From SVQP01 sp045603085 (GTDB lineage Bacteria; Bacillota; Clostridia; Oscillospirales; CAG-272): DNA of 44,813 nucleotides. Made by a program: the position numbers and the translations under genes. Below, piece after piece: positions 17,305 through 26,253 of this stretch (position 1 is its first letter; each line of letters starts with the position of its first letter). Below the pieces are notes generated by a model. The model worked only from the letters and a program-made list of their open reading frames with translations, did not search any database and was not told the origin of the DNA. The stretch covers positions 1-44,813 of the forward strand of contig JAZULL010000135.1 in assembly GCA_045603085.1 (NCBI GenBank). The letters run 5' to 3'.

Positions 17305-18369
17305 TTAATACGTAAAGCCCTCCATTTTTTTGGAAAGCCCTTGCTCGTCCTCAGCATATTTCATCGCCGTATCCTTGGTGATGATTCCGTTGCGATACAG
17401 CTCGTGCAGATGGTCGTCCTTGGTCTGCATGCCGAATTTCTTACCGGTCTGCAGAGCGGACGGGATCTGCGGGGTCTTGCTCTCGCGGATCATGTTACGA
17501 ACCGCCATGGTGGGGATCAGCACCTCGTACACGGCGGTGCGCTTGCCATCCACCGTGGGAACAAGATTCTGACACACCACACACTCCAGTACCGTGGACA
17601 GCTGCACACGGATCTGCGCCTGCTGCTCCGCCGGGAACGCATCGATAATACGGTCGATGGTGGAGGAGGTATTGTTGGTATGCAGGGTGGCAATGACCAG
17701 GTGTCCGGTCTCGGCCGCACTGATGGCGATCGAAATGGTCTCGGTATCACGCATCTCACCCACCAAAATGACGTCGGGGTCCTGACGCAGCGCGGCACGC
17801 AGGGCTGCCGAGAAGGACTTGGTATCCACACCGACCTCGCGCTGGTGAATGATGCACTGATTGGAGGTGTGCACGTACTCCACCGGGTCCTCCAGCGTGA
17901 TGACGTGCTTTTTATAATATCTGTTGAGGTGATGGATCAGCGCCGCCTGAGTGGTGGACTTACCGTGACCCGTGGGGCCCGTGACCAGCACAAGTCCCTT
18001 TTGCTTGCACGCCGCGCGCACGACCGCCTCGGGGGTACCGCACTCGGTGGTGGTGGGAATGCTGAACGGCAAAAGACGCATAGCCGCGGCGAGTCTGCCG
18101 CTTTCCATATACACGTTGCAGCGCAATCTGCCCGCGCCGTCCAGCGCGTACGCAAAGTCGACCTCGCCGTCCCTCTCCAGCGTTTCGCGAGTACGCTCGT
18201 TGAGCATCTCGTAGCAAACGCTTCTGACCTCCTCGGCGGTGAGAACGTGTGGGTCAAATACCGAAAATTCGCCCTGTACGCGGTATTCCACCGGTCTGCC
18301 GACCGTCAGGTGAATATCCGAGCAGAAATGCTCAGCGCCGACCGTTAAAATCTGTTGAATGGTGATCAT
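17305..18369 (-). CDS. pilT: Pilus retraction ATPase PilT
   Basis: 354 residues, the usual PilT length. Walker A GPTGHGKST is at 131-139 (His replaces the usual Ser), the Asp box is ITLEDPVEY at 157-165, and Walker B plus catalytic Glu is DVILVGEMRD at 199-208. The PilT-specific AIRNLIRE motif appears as AVRNMIRE at 289-296, which separates it from PilB. It powers filament retraction and so twitching or DNA uptake. RBS CGGAG; 15 bp after pilB. Having pilT in the operon points to a true dynamic type IVa-like pilus rather than a secretion pseudopilus. Confidence 0.95.
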   Translation of the reverse strand: MITIQQILTVGAEHFCSDIHLTVGRPVEYRVQGEFSVFDPHVLTAEEVRSVCYEMLNERTRETLERDGEVDFAYALDGAGRLRCNVYMESGRLAAAMRLLPFSIPTTTECGTPEAVVRAACKQKGLVLVTGPTGHGKSTTQAALIHHLNRYYKKHVITLEDPVEYVHTSNQCIIHQREVGVDTKSFSAALRAALRQDPDVILVGEMRDTETISIAISAAETGHLVIATLHTNNTSSTIDRIIDAFPAEQQAQIRVQLSTVLECVVCQNLVPTVDGKRTAVYEVLIPTMAVRNMIRESKTPQIPSALQTGKKFGMQTKDDHLHELYRNGIITKDTAMKYAEDEQGLSKKMEGFTY

Positions 18370-18384
18370 ATAAACTCCGTTTTA

Positions 18385-20076
18385 TCAGTTATCGTAGGAT
18401 ACGCTCAGGATCTCCTGGAACGAGGTCACACCCGAGAGCACCAGCTTGGCGGCATTCATTCGCAGGGTCTGCATGCCGTCCTTAAGCGCCTGCTCCTTGA
18501 GCTCCTCGGCGGTGGCGCGCTTGTTGATCAGACGCTTGATGTCGGGCGTCAGCTCCATGATCTCATATACGCCGATTCGGCCGTAATAGCCGGTACCGTT
18601 ACAGCTCTGGCAGCCGCAGGGCTCCCAGATATCGGTGGGGATGCTCGGATCCTTACCCATAAACTCCAGCTCGTATGACTCGGCGCGACGCATTCTCTTG
18701 CAGCTGGGGCACAGACGGCGCACCAGCCTCTGCGCAATAATACCCACCACGGAATCCGCGATCAGATAGGAATCCACGCCCATATCCAAAAGACGCGTGA
18801 CGGTGTTGGCCGAGCTGTTGGTATGCACGGTGCTGACCACCAGGTGACCCGTGATAGACGCCTGGATCGCGATCATGGCGGTCTCGACGTCACGGATCTC
18901 ACCGATCATGATAATATCGGGGTCCTGACGCAGGATCGAGCGCAGAGCGCTTGCAAAGGTCAGATCCGCCTTGGGGTTGACCTGTACCTGATTGATGCCG
19001 TCGATATTTGCCTCGACGGGGTCCTCTACCGTAACGATATTGACCTCGTCGCAGTTCTTTTCACTCAGCACGGTATACAGCGTGGTCGATTTACCCGAAC
19101 CGGTAGGACCCGTCACCAATACGATGCCGTTGGGATAGGACATGATATGGTTGAACTTGCGCATATCGTCGTCGTTCAGACCCAGCGTACTCTTATTACG
19201 GCTCAGACTCTTTTTGAGTGCAAGACGCATAACACACTTTTCACCGTAAGTAGTGGGCAGCACCGACACACGGATATCGTACTCTCTGCCGTCCACGAAA
19301 TAGGTCATTCTGCCGTCCTGCGGCTTTCTCTTTTCCGAAATATCCATGCCCGAAAGAATTTTGATTCTGGCAAGCACGGCAGACGACAGCTCGTTGGAAT
19401 ATTTATGCTTGGTATACATGACGCCGTCAATACGGAAGCGCACGCGAAGAGCCTCCTGCAGCGCCTCAAAGTGAATATCCGACGCTCTCTGACGTGCGGC
19501 CTGCTCCAGGAGCGTGTTGACCAGCACGACGATGGGTGCAGAGCTGACGTCCTCGCCACGCTCATCCTCAACCGCGGTAGCCGTCTTTTCTCTCTCTCTT
19601 GTAAACTGGTCGACCGCCGAGCGCATGGTCTCGGTGCCATAGCACTTATCGATCGCGTTCATGATCTCGGTTGCGGTGGCAACCACGGGCTCAACCGGCA
19701 TGCGACAAAGTAGCTCAACGTCCTCGATCGCGCTTGCATTCATGGGATTGAACATGGCAAGCAGCAATGCGGGCGTGGCCTCATCGGTCTGCCCCACCGG
19801 AACGACTCGGTGCTTTTTGAGAATGCTGATATCCACCAGACGGATCAGCTCCTCATCCAGCGTTTTTCCCTCCAGCTCGTAAAGCGGCAGATCATACTTG
19901 AACGCCACGGCGCGCGCAATTTCCTTTTCGGGTGCAAATTCGCGCTCCAGGATAAGCTCCTGCTCGGATTTTCCCGTGCGGCCTGCCTGCATCAGAGTAA
20001 AGATCTGCTCGGCCTGCGCAGGCTGCATCTGGCCGTTTTCTACCAGTATTTCGCTGATTCTCTTTCTGGAAGTCAT
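18385..20076 (-). CDS. pilB: Pilus extension ATPase PilB/GspE
   Basis: 563 residues. The N-terminal MshEN-type domain spans about 1-145. The ATPase core has Walker A GPTGSGKST at 323-331, the Asp box VTVEDPVE at 348-355, Walker B DIIMIGEIRD at 387-396 and the His box STVHTN at 415-420. The zinc site is a four-cysteine element, CPSC at 456-459 and CQSC at 489-492, characteristic of PilB/GspE and absent from PilT. The enzyme drives filament assembly from the cytoplasmic side. It follows the sensor kinase gene by 27 bp and begins the pilus structural set. Confidence 0.96.
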   Translation of the reverse strand: MTSRKRISEILVENGQMQPAQAEQIFTLMQAGRTGKSEQELILEREFAPEKEIARAVAFKYDLPLYELEGKTLDEELIRLVDISILKKHRVVPVGQTDEATPALLLAMFNPMNASAIEDVELLCRMPVEPVVATATEIMNAIDKCYGTETMRSAVDQFTREREKTATAVEDERGEDVSSAPIVVLVNTLLEQAARQRASDIHFEALQEALRVRFRIDGVMYTKHKYSNELSSAVLARIKILSGMDISEKRKPQDGRMTYFVDGREYDIRVSVLPTTYGEKCVMRLALKKSLSRNKSTLGLNDDDMRKFNHIMSYPNGIVLVTGPTGSGKSTTLYTVLSEKNCDEVNIVTVEDPVEANIDGINQVQVNPKADLTFASALRSILRQDPDIIMIGEIRDVETAMIAIQASITGHLVVSTVHTNSSANTVTRLLDMGVDSYLIADSVVGIIAQRLVRRLCPSCKRMRRAESYELEFMGKDPSIPTDIWEPCGCQSCNGTGYYGRIGVYEIMELTPDIKRLINKRATAEELKEQALKDGMQTLRMNAAKLVLSGVTSFQEILSVSYDN

Positions 20077-20103
20077 ACAAAAAATCTCTTTTCTTTAAAT
20101 GGT

Positions 20104-21648
20104 TTAGTGGTGCGGCAGGGCGACCTTGACCGTAAAGCGGTCACCGTTGACCTCGGACGCCATTGCGCCGCCGTTGCGACGGCAAAGACCCTGAATGATG
20201 CTCATGCCGTAGCCGTGTGAAGCGCCGTCCGCCTTGGTGGTCAGATATCTGCCGTTGTCCTGCACGAAATATCCGTCGCAGGAGTTGATGCAGGTGAAGT
20301 ACACCTTATTTTCATCAGCATGGATCTCAAGACGGATCCATCTTGCGCCCGGATCCGGAATGCGCAGGCACGCCTCGATTGCATTCTGCAAAACGTTATT
20401 GAGCAAGGAGCACAGATCGGAATCCGAAATGGAAAGCTCGGGCAGAATGGCGATATCGGTATGCAGAGCGATTCCGTGGGTCTGGGCCTTGCCGGAAAAG
20501 CTCATGACCAGATAGTCGATCATGAGATTGTTACTGTACTGCAGAGGCTGGATGGCCTCGCCGTCGGTCTGCAGCTTTTGCAGATACTCGCCAAGTCTTT
20601 GGTATTCGCCCTGACTATACAGCATGTTGCAGGCGTTGATGTGATGCATGGTCTCGTGCTTGACGCGTCTGACAGCGTCGATACGCTCTCTGACCGCCGC
20701 CGCATAGCCTTGCGCGGATTCCTTTTCATAATTGAGCACGCGCACGCTCATCTTATTGTGCATCAGCTCGGATACGAAATTGATAAACAGGATCAGAAGC
20801 AGGTTGATCAGCACCACGCGCTGGAGAAAATACTCGCGAATGGGATGCAGATTCAGGTTTTCAAACAGCTCTAAGATAACCATGCGCTGCAGATACATAC
20901 CGTCGCCCTTACCGATCAGTGAGATCAGACCAAGTGCGGTCATGCCCACCAGCTCGACCGTCACAAACCAGCAGAACAGCCGATAAAATCCGTTGCCCTG
21001 CTTTGCCTCCTTGATGCCGATGATCAGAAGCAGGATGACAGACACACAGCAAAGCAAGTCACACGCAAAGCCGACGTAGGACAGCACGTGAGCGGATATC
21101 CCCGTGACAGACAGCAGCGTGAACAGAATGCACAGGACGTACTCGATCACCAGAATAACGCGAACAAAGCCGCGGTAACGCTCTGTCTTCATGTAAAGGC
21201 ACAAAATCAGCGGAATGGCAGAGAGCTGATACAGGCTATCGGACAGCACTCTGACCAGATAATGCAGCGAGCCGCCGCCCGGGTTGAACAGGTTCAAGCC
21301 GTACAGCAAATAGAAGCTCAGGCTCCACATCAGCAGCAATATGTAATAATCCGCAGCGTTGTCCGTCCACAGCTGGCTCAGGAATGCAAAGCAGCAGCAG
21401 GCGAGCAGCACCAACAAAAACGACATCAGCACGTAATCGTCCAGAAGCACGTAGATCACGCCCTCCAGGTTTTCCGCGCCGGCGATCAGACCCGTGAAGA
21501 TACCGGAGGTGAAATAGGCGTCGGTAAACTGCACGAACATAATGAGTATCGCGGCAAACACCAATGCCGACAGAAGCGTCCACAAAAATGCGGCGCGTTT
21601 ATATTCCCAGGCGTTACGAACACGATTTTTCAGCTTGTGCTTGGCCAC
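20104..21648 (-). CDS. Membrane sensor histidine kinase with GHKL ATPase domain
   Basis: 514 residues starting at GTG (AGGAGG 10 bases upstream). Seven to eight hydrophobic helices span about 20-305. A cytoplasmic helix then carries RVKHETMHHIN near 330 (the likely phospho-His region), and the ATPase domain follows: N box LLNNVLQNAIEAC near 420 and G box HGYGMSIIQGL near 483. This is the AgrC/CitA-like HATPase_c_5 arrangement that usually partners a LytTR-type response regulator. None is encoded nearby. It is first in the pilus operon, 27 bp before pilB and behind the only clear promoter, so it probably monitors or regulates piliation. The signal is unknown. Confidence 0.88.
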   Translation of the reverse strand: MAKHKLKNRVRNAWEYKRAAFLWTLLSALVFAAILIMFVQFTDAYFTSGIFTGLIAGAENLEGVIYVLLDDYVLMSFLLVLLACCCFAFLSQLWTDNAADYYILLLMWSLSFYLLYGLNLFNPGGGSLHYLVRVLSDSLYQLSAIPLILCLYMKTERYRGFVRVILVIEYVLCILFTLLSVTGISAHVLSYVGFACDLLCCVSVILLLIIGIKEAKQGNGFYRLFCWFVTVELVGMTALGLISLIGKGDGMYLQRMVILELFENLNLHPIREYFLQRVVLINLLLILFINFVSELMHNKMSVRVLNYEKESAQGYAAAVRERIDAVRRVKHETMHHINACNMLYSQGEYQRLGEYLQKLQTDGEAIQPLQYSNNLMIDYLVMSFSGKAQTHGIALHTDIAILPELSISDSDLCSLLNNVLQNAIEACLRIPDPGARWIRLEIHADENKVYFTCINSCDGYFVQDNGRYLTTKADGASHGYGMSIIQGLCRRNGGAMASEVNGDRFTVKVALPHH

Positions 21649-21720
21649 TGCCCTTCCCTCCTTTCCTCATTCTTATACACCGCCCGACACGCGCAGGGCG
21701 GCACAATAATTCTTCATCAT

Positions 21721-21750
21721 ATTCTAACATATATCCCTTGCAATTGTCAA
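21721..21750 (-). promoter_or_regulatory. Sigma-A type promoter of the kinase-pilus operon
   Basis: Minus strand TTGACA (21750-21745), 18-bp spacer, TAGAAT (21726-21721), about 73 bp upstream of the GTG at 21648. No comparable promoter appears in the short gaps further down the operon. Between this promoter and the V-ATPase terminator (21751-21980) I see no gene. Confidence 0.75.
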
Positions 21751-21982
21751 GATTTTCGCATGAACGGGCACGTTTGACGCACCAAAAGAAAACAATTTCA
21801 AAACCGCCGAAAACGCTTGGTGCATATAGGTTTCCGCAGCACGCCCTCCCAAGCGCCTCCCCGCAGAACCGCACAGCAATTTCCGACACGCCTTCCAAAT
21901 GCTCCCTCACATACCAAAATCCGCGCATTATTGCGCGTTTTCGTTGTTTTCTTAATCGCTTGTTTATGTTTTTCGACAAGTA

Positions 21983-22008
21983 AAGGCCTCTGCTTTCGCA
22001 GAGGCCTT
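21983..22008 (-). terminator. Hairpin ending the V-ATPase operon
   Basis: AAGGCCTCTGC and GCAGAGGCCTT form a perfect 11-bp stem around TTTC, just after the ntpD stop codon. The T-run on the minus strand is weak (TTTACTTG), so efficiency is uncertain. Confidence 0.65.
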
Positions 22009-22024
22009 ACGGTGTTTATTGGTT

Positions 22025-22708
22025 TTACGATACGTCTTCCTCGTCCTCGTCGTTCTTGCCTGTCTGCAGCTGAGCCTTGATCATCATATCCTTGACCTTC
22101 ATCAGGCGGGTAGTGTTTCCGCGGTCGTTTTCGTCCAGCTTCATCTTGATCGACTTGATGGTTGCCAGATACTTGGGGATCATGATATACTCCAGCGCGT
22201 TGACGCGGCGGCGGGTCTTTTCGATCTCCTGCGCCAGCATCTGCACCGTCTTCTCACTCTCGGCCAGCTCCACCAGATCCTCCAGGATCTCACTCATCTG
22301 TGCCAAGGATGCATCCAGCTCTCCCGAGGTAAAGGCCATACCGTAATTGTAGCTGTCCTGTCCGTCCTTCCCCATGACCTCAAGGGTAAACTCGGGAACG
22401 GTCACGCTCATGACGTTGCGGTAGCGCACGTCCAGCTTGCCCTCCTTCTTGGGCAGCATGAGTGCCTCCTCCAGCACCATCGGGCCGCAGACAGCGCCTG
22501 CGATCGAAAGGCTTCCGTACACCCCGGAAAGGGATGCCTCGACCTTCTCGCGCAGCTCTTTATTCTTCCGCACGGTTTCAAGGAACTGCTTCATCAGACC
22601 GTCACGCTTGTCCTTAAGAAGCTTGTGGCCTCTGCGGGCATTGGCGTAGCGCGTCTTCATTTTTTTCAGCTCCATACGCGTCGGATTGACGTTGTAGGTA
22701 TCTGCCAT
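22025..22708 (-). CDS. ntpD: V-type ATPase subunit D (central rotor shaft)
   Basis: 227 residues. Begins NPTRMELKKMKTRYANARRGHKLLKDKRDGL, the family's typical N-terminal helix, and has a matching C-terminal helix with RRRVNALEYIMIPKYLATI. The two helices form the antiparallel coiled-coil shaft that turns inside the A3B3 head. The tail is acidic (NDEDEEDVS). It is last in the nine-gene operon, 48 bp after ntpB, and followed by a hairpin. Length is typical. Confidence 0.95.
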   Translation of the reverse strand: MADTYNVNPTRMELKKMKTRYANARRGHKLLKDKRDGLMKQFLETVRKNKELREKVEASLSGVYGSLSIAGAVCGPMVLEEALMLPKKEGKLDVRYRNVMSVTVPEFTLEVMGKDGQDSYNYGMAFTSGELDASLAQMSEILEDLVELAESEKTVQMLAQEIEKTRRRVNALEYIMIPKYLATIKSIKMKLDENDRGNTTRLMKVKDMMIKAQLQTGKNDEDEEDVS

Positions 22709-22756
22709 AATTGCCTCCGTGCCATTCTATGGGAGAATGGCTTGCTCAAATCAATC

Positions 22757-24130
22757 TTACTTGCTCGGCCAGTACTTTTCGACGTACTGGGGCTTGATAC
22801 GCTTCATTTCGGACTTAGGAAGAATGGAAAGCAGCTCCCAACCGATATCCAGCGTCTGTTCAATGGTTCTGTCCTCGTAGAAGCCCTGGTTGATGAATTT
22901 CTCCTCAAAGGCATCCGAGAACTTAGCGTAAAGTCTGTCCATGGGGGTCAAAGCGGCTTCGCCCAGCACTACCATCAGCTCCTTGGCGTCCTTACCTCTT
23001 GCATAAGAGGAGAACAGCTGATTGAGCACGCCCGAGTGATCCTCGCGCGTCTTGCCCTCGCCAATACCCTTATCCTTCAGACGCGACAGCGAAGGCAATA
23101 CGTCCACGGGAGGCATGTAGCCCTTGCGGTACATCTCACGCGACAGAATGATCTGTCCCTCGGTGATATAGCCGGTCAGGTCAGGGATGGGGTGGGTCTT
23201 ATCGTCCTCGGGCATGGACAGGATGGGGATCATGGTAATCGAGCCCTCGGAGCCCATTTTTCTGCCCGCTCTTTCATACATGGTTGCAAGGTCGGTATAC
23301 AGATAGCCGGGATATCCGCGTCTGCCGGGAACCTCCTTACGTGCGGCGGAAACCTCACGCAGAGCCTCGGCATAGTTGGTAATGTCGGTCATGATGACCA
23401 GCACGTGCATGTCGCACTCAAATGCCAGATACTCGGCGGCGGTCAGCGCCATACGGGGGGTGGAAATTCTCTCGATTGCGGGGTCGCTTGCAAGGTTGAT
23501 AAACAGTACGGTTCTGTCGATCGCACCGGTCTTCTTGAAGTCCGAGATAAAGTAGTCGGCCTCCTCAAAGGTGATACCGACTGCGGCAAACACTACAGCA
23601 AACTTGGAATCGCTGCCGCGCACCTTAGCCTGACGCGCGATCTGCGCGGCCAGATTTGCGTGAGGCAGACCCGAGCCCGAGAAAATGGGCAGCTTCTGAC
23701 CTCTTACCAGCGTGTTCAGACCGTCGATGGTGGAGATGCCGGTCTGGATAAACTCGGAGGGATAATAGCGCGCCGCGGGATTGATGGGCGTACCGTTGAT
23801 ATCCAGAGACTTCTCGGGGATGATTGCAGGGCCGCCGTCAATCGGCTCGCCCATACCGCTGAATACGCGGCCGAGCATATTGGGAGATACCGGCATCTGC
23901 ACGCCGTGACCCGTAAAGCGCACCTTGGAATGCGCAAGGTTAATGCCTGCGGAGGATTCAAACAGCTGTACCAGCACGTTTCTGCCGTTGACCTCAAGCA
24001 CGCGACAGCGGCGGACGCTGCCGTCGGGCAGCTCGATCTCACCCAGCTCGTCGTACTTGACACCCTCAACCTGCTTGACCAGCATCAAGGGACCCGCGAC
24101 TTCTTCAATTGTTCTGTATTCTCTGATCAT
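22757..24130 (-). CDS. ntpB: V-type ATPase subunit B (non-catalytic head subunit)
   Basis: 457 residues, normal length. The nucleotide-site region reads SGSGLPHANLAAQIARQ, the degenerate P-loop of B subunits. The conserved DGLNTLVRGQKLPIFSGSG, VFAAVGITFEEADYF and PSLSRLKDKGIGEGKTREDH stretches are present. It forms the A3B3 hexamer with subunit A. AAAGGAG precedes the start, and the gap from ntpA is 20 bp. Confidence 0.97.
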   Translation of the reverse strand: MIREYRTIEEVAGPLMLVKQVEGVKYDELGEIELPDGSVRRCRVLEVNGRNVLVQLFESSAGINLAHSKVRFTGHGVQMPVSPNMLGRVFSGMGEPIDGGPAIIPEKSLDINGTPINPAARYYPSEFIQTGISTIDGLNTLVRGQKLPIFSGSGLPHANLAAQIARQAKVRGSDSKFAVVFAAVGITFEEADYFISDFKKTGAIDRTVLFINLASDPAIERISTPRMALTAAEYLAFECDMHVLVIMTDITNYAEALREVSAARKEVPGRRGYPGYLYTDLATMYERAGRKMGSEGSITMIPILSMPEDDKTHPIPDLTGYITEGQIILSREMYRKGYMPPVDVLPSLSRLKDKGIGEGKTREDHSGVLNQLFSSYARGKDAKELMVVLGEAALTPMDRLYAKFSDAFEEKFINQGFYEDRTIEQTLDIGWELLSILPKSEMKRIKPQYVEKYWPSK

Positions 24131-24150
24131 TTCGTACTCCTTTCCTCGCC

Positions 24151-25920
24151 TTACGCCTGCGCCTTATCGGTCAGAGCGTCCAGCTGGCGGGAAATTTCCT
24201 GCTTGATTTTTTCGGATTCGGTCTTGTAATCTGCGTAAGGTACAGCCTTGAATCTGCCGATCTGCTCGCGCACGGGCAGGTTAGACACCTCCTCGATATC
24301 CGCGCCTGCAGCAACAGCCGCAGCAGCCTTCTGTTCAAAGTCAAATACCAGCGTCAGCATCTCGTACTGCTTGTCCAGCTGGGTATATCCGTCCACGTCG
24401 TCAAATGCAAACTGCTGCAAGAAGTCCTCGCGCACGCTGCGCGCGATCTCCAGTGTCAGTCTGTCCTCGCTCGACAGCGCGTCCATACCGACCAGCTGTA
24501 CGATCTCGTTGAGCTCAGCCTCCTCTTGAAGGATCTTGAGACACTTGCCTGTCATATCCATCCAGCGGGGAGAAACGTTCTCAGAGAACCAATCGCTGAG
24601 TCTGTCACGGTACAGAGAGTAGGAGTTAAGCCAGTTGATGGCCGGGAAATGACGCTTGTAGGCCAGCGAGGAATCCAGTCCCCAGAAGACCTTGACGATA
24701 CGGAGCGTTGCCTGGGTAACAGGCTCGGAGATATCACCGCCCTGCGGAGATACCGCGCCGATGGCGGACAGCGTACCGATTCTGCCGTCCGTGCCAAGGC
24801 AGACCACCTTACCGGCTCTTTCGTAGAACTGCGCCAGACGGCTGGTCAGGTATGCGGGATAGCCCTCCTCGCCCGGCATTTCCTCAAGACGGCCGGACAT
24901 CTCACGCAGAGCCTCTGCCCAACGCGAGGTGGAGTCTGCGATAACGGCTACGTTATAGCCCATATCGCGGTAATATTCTGCAATGGTGATACCGGTGTAG
25001 ATCGAAGCCTCACGCGCCGCAACCGGCATGTCCGAGGTGTTGGCGATCAGTACGGTACGCTCCATGAGCGACTTGCCGGTTCTGGGGTCGGTCAGCTCGG
25101 GGAATTCACGAAGAACGTCAGTCATCTCGTTGCCACGCTCGCCGCAACCGATGTAGACCACCACGTCCACGTCACTCCACTTAGCCAGCTGATGCTGAAC
25201 AACCGTCTTGCCCGCACCGAAGGGGCCGGGAACGCAGGCAGTACTGCCCTTGGCGATTGGGAAAAGCGCGTCGATCGAGCGCTGACCCGTGATCATGGGT
25301 TCAACGGGAGGCAGCTTCTCGGCATAGGGCCTGGATACACGGACAGGCCACTTCTGCGCCAAGAAGATCTCTTCGATGGTACCGTCGGGACGCTTGATCT
25401 TACCGATTCTGTCAGTCACGCGATAGTCGCCCTCGACCAGATCAACGATGGTGCCGGTGACTCCGGGAGGAACCATGATCTTGTGGGAAATGACCTCGGT
25501 CTCCTGCACGGTGCCGTAGACGTCACCGGGGCCGACCTTGTCACCGAATACGTGCGCGGGAACAAAATGCCAATACTTGCCTCTGTCCAGCGCAGGCTCG
25601 TCAATACCCTTTGCAATGTTGGCACCGTGGCGCTCTCTGATTGCCTCCAGAGGACGCTGGATACCGTCGTAAATATTGGAAAGCAAGCCGGGGCCGAGCT
25701 CTACCGACAGGGGAGCTCCCGTGGAGACCACCTTGTCGCCTCTGCCAATGCCTGCGGTTTCTTCGTAAACCTGAATGGACGCACGGTCTCCGTGCATCTC
25801 GATGATCTCACCGATCAGACGGTCGCGGCCTACGCGGACAACGTCGAACATATTCGCTTCACGCATCCCCTCCGCCACGACCAGCGGGCCGGATACCTTG
25901 AGGATCTTTCCTTCTACCAT
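24151..25920 (-). CDS. ntpA: V-type ATPase catalytic subunit A
   Basis: 589 residues. Walker A GPFGAGKT is at 232-239, followed by the GCGERGNEMTDVL segment that carries the catalytic Glu of A subunits. The non-homologous insertion typical of A subunits (about 110-190, with PGVTGTIVDLVEGDYRV) is present and separates it from F-type beta. Further landmarks are PVRVSRPYAEKLPP and ADSTSRWAEALREMSGRLEEMPGEEGYPAYL-type sequence. It hydrolyses or makes ATP in the soluble head. RBS AAGGAG. Confidence 0.98.
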   Translation of the reverse strand: MVEGKILKVSGPLVVAEGMREANMFDVVRVGRDRLIGEIIEMHGDRASIQVYEETAGIGRGDKVVSTGAPLSVELGPGLLSNIYDGIQRPLEAIRERHGANIAKGIDEPALDRGKYWHFVPAHVFGDKVGPGDVYGTVQETEVISHKIMVPPGVTGTIVDLVEGDYRVTDRIGKIKRPDGTIEEIFLAQKWPVRVSRPYAEKLPPVEPMITGQRSIDALFPIAKGSTACVPGPFGAGKTVVQHQLAKWSDVDVVVYIGCGERGNEMTDVLREFPELTDPRTGKSLMERTVLIANTSDMPVAAREASIYTGITIAEYYRDMGYNVAVIADSTSRWAEALREMSGRLEEMPGEEGYPAYLTSRLAQFYERAGKVVCLGTDGRIGTLSAIGAVSPQGGDISEPVTQATLRIVKVFWGLDSSLAYKRHFPAINWLNSYSLYRDRLSDWFSENVSPRWMDMTGKCLKILQEEAELNEIVQLVGMDALSSEDRLTLEIARSVREDFLQQFAFDDVDGYTQLDKQYEMLTLVFDFEQKAAAAVAAGADIEEVSNLPVREQIGRFKAVPYADYKTESEKIKQEISRQLDALTDKAQA

Positions 25921-25932
25921 ATCTGATACTCC

Positions 25933-26253
25933 TTATTCCTTAAACAATATGTCTGCGCCAACCGCTCTTTCCACGGCCTTTTTGACTTGGGAAAGGCCAT
26001 AGCCGGTACTTCCGTTTTTGCCCGGGATACAAATGATCGCCGGGGTAGGCACGTCCTTATATTTTGCGATGTCCTCTTCCAGGGCTATCGCGAAGTTTTC
26101 TACAATAAATATGATGGCGTATTCGCCGTCCTTTGCCAACGTGTGCAATAGCGTCCTTGCCGTGTCGGCATCCTCCGCCTCGTGCACCGCAAAGCCCAAC
26201 GCCATGTAACCGATGACGCTGTCGCGCTCGCCGATAATTCCGATCTTATACAT
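25933..26253 (-). CDS. ntpG: V-type ATPase subunit F
   Basis: 106 residues, MYKIGIIGERDSVIGYMALG..., the classical start of V/A-ATPase subunit F (a Rossmann-like small subunit bound to the D shaft). A longer open frame upstream is in conflict with ntpC. The ATG at 26253 overlaps the last 8 bases of ntpC (ATGTATAA), so reinitiation is likely. It is called NtpG in the Enterococcus hirae naming used here. It ends 12 bp before the ntpA start. Confidence 0.93.
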   Translation of the reverse strand: MYKIGIIGERDSVIGYMALGFAVHEAEDADTARTLLHTLAKDGEYAIIFIVENFAIALEEDIAKYKDVPTPAIICIPGKNGSTGYGLSQVKKAVERAVGADILFKE

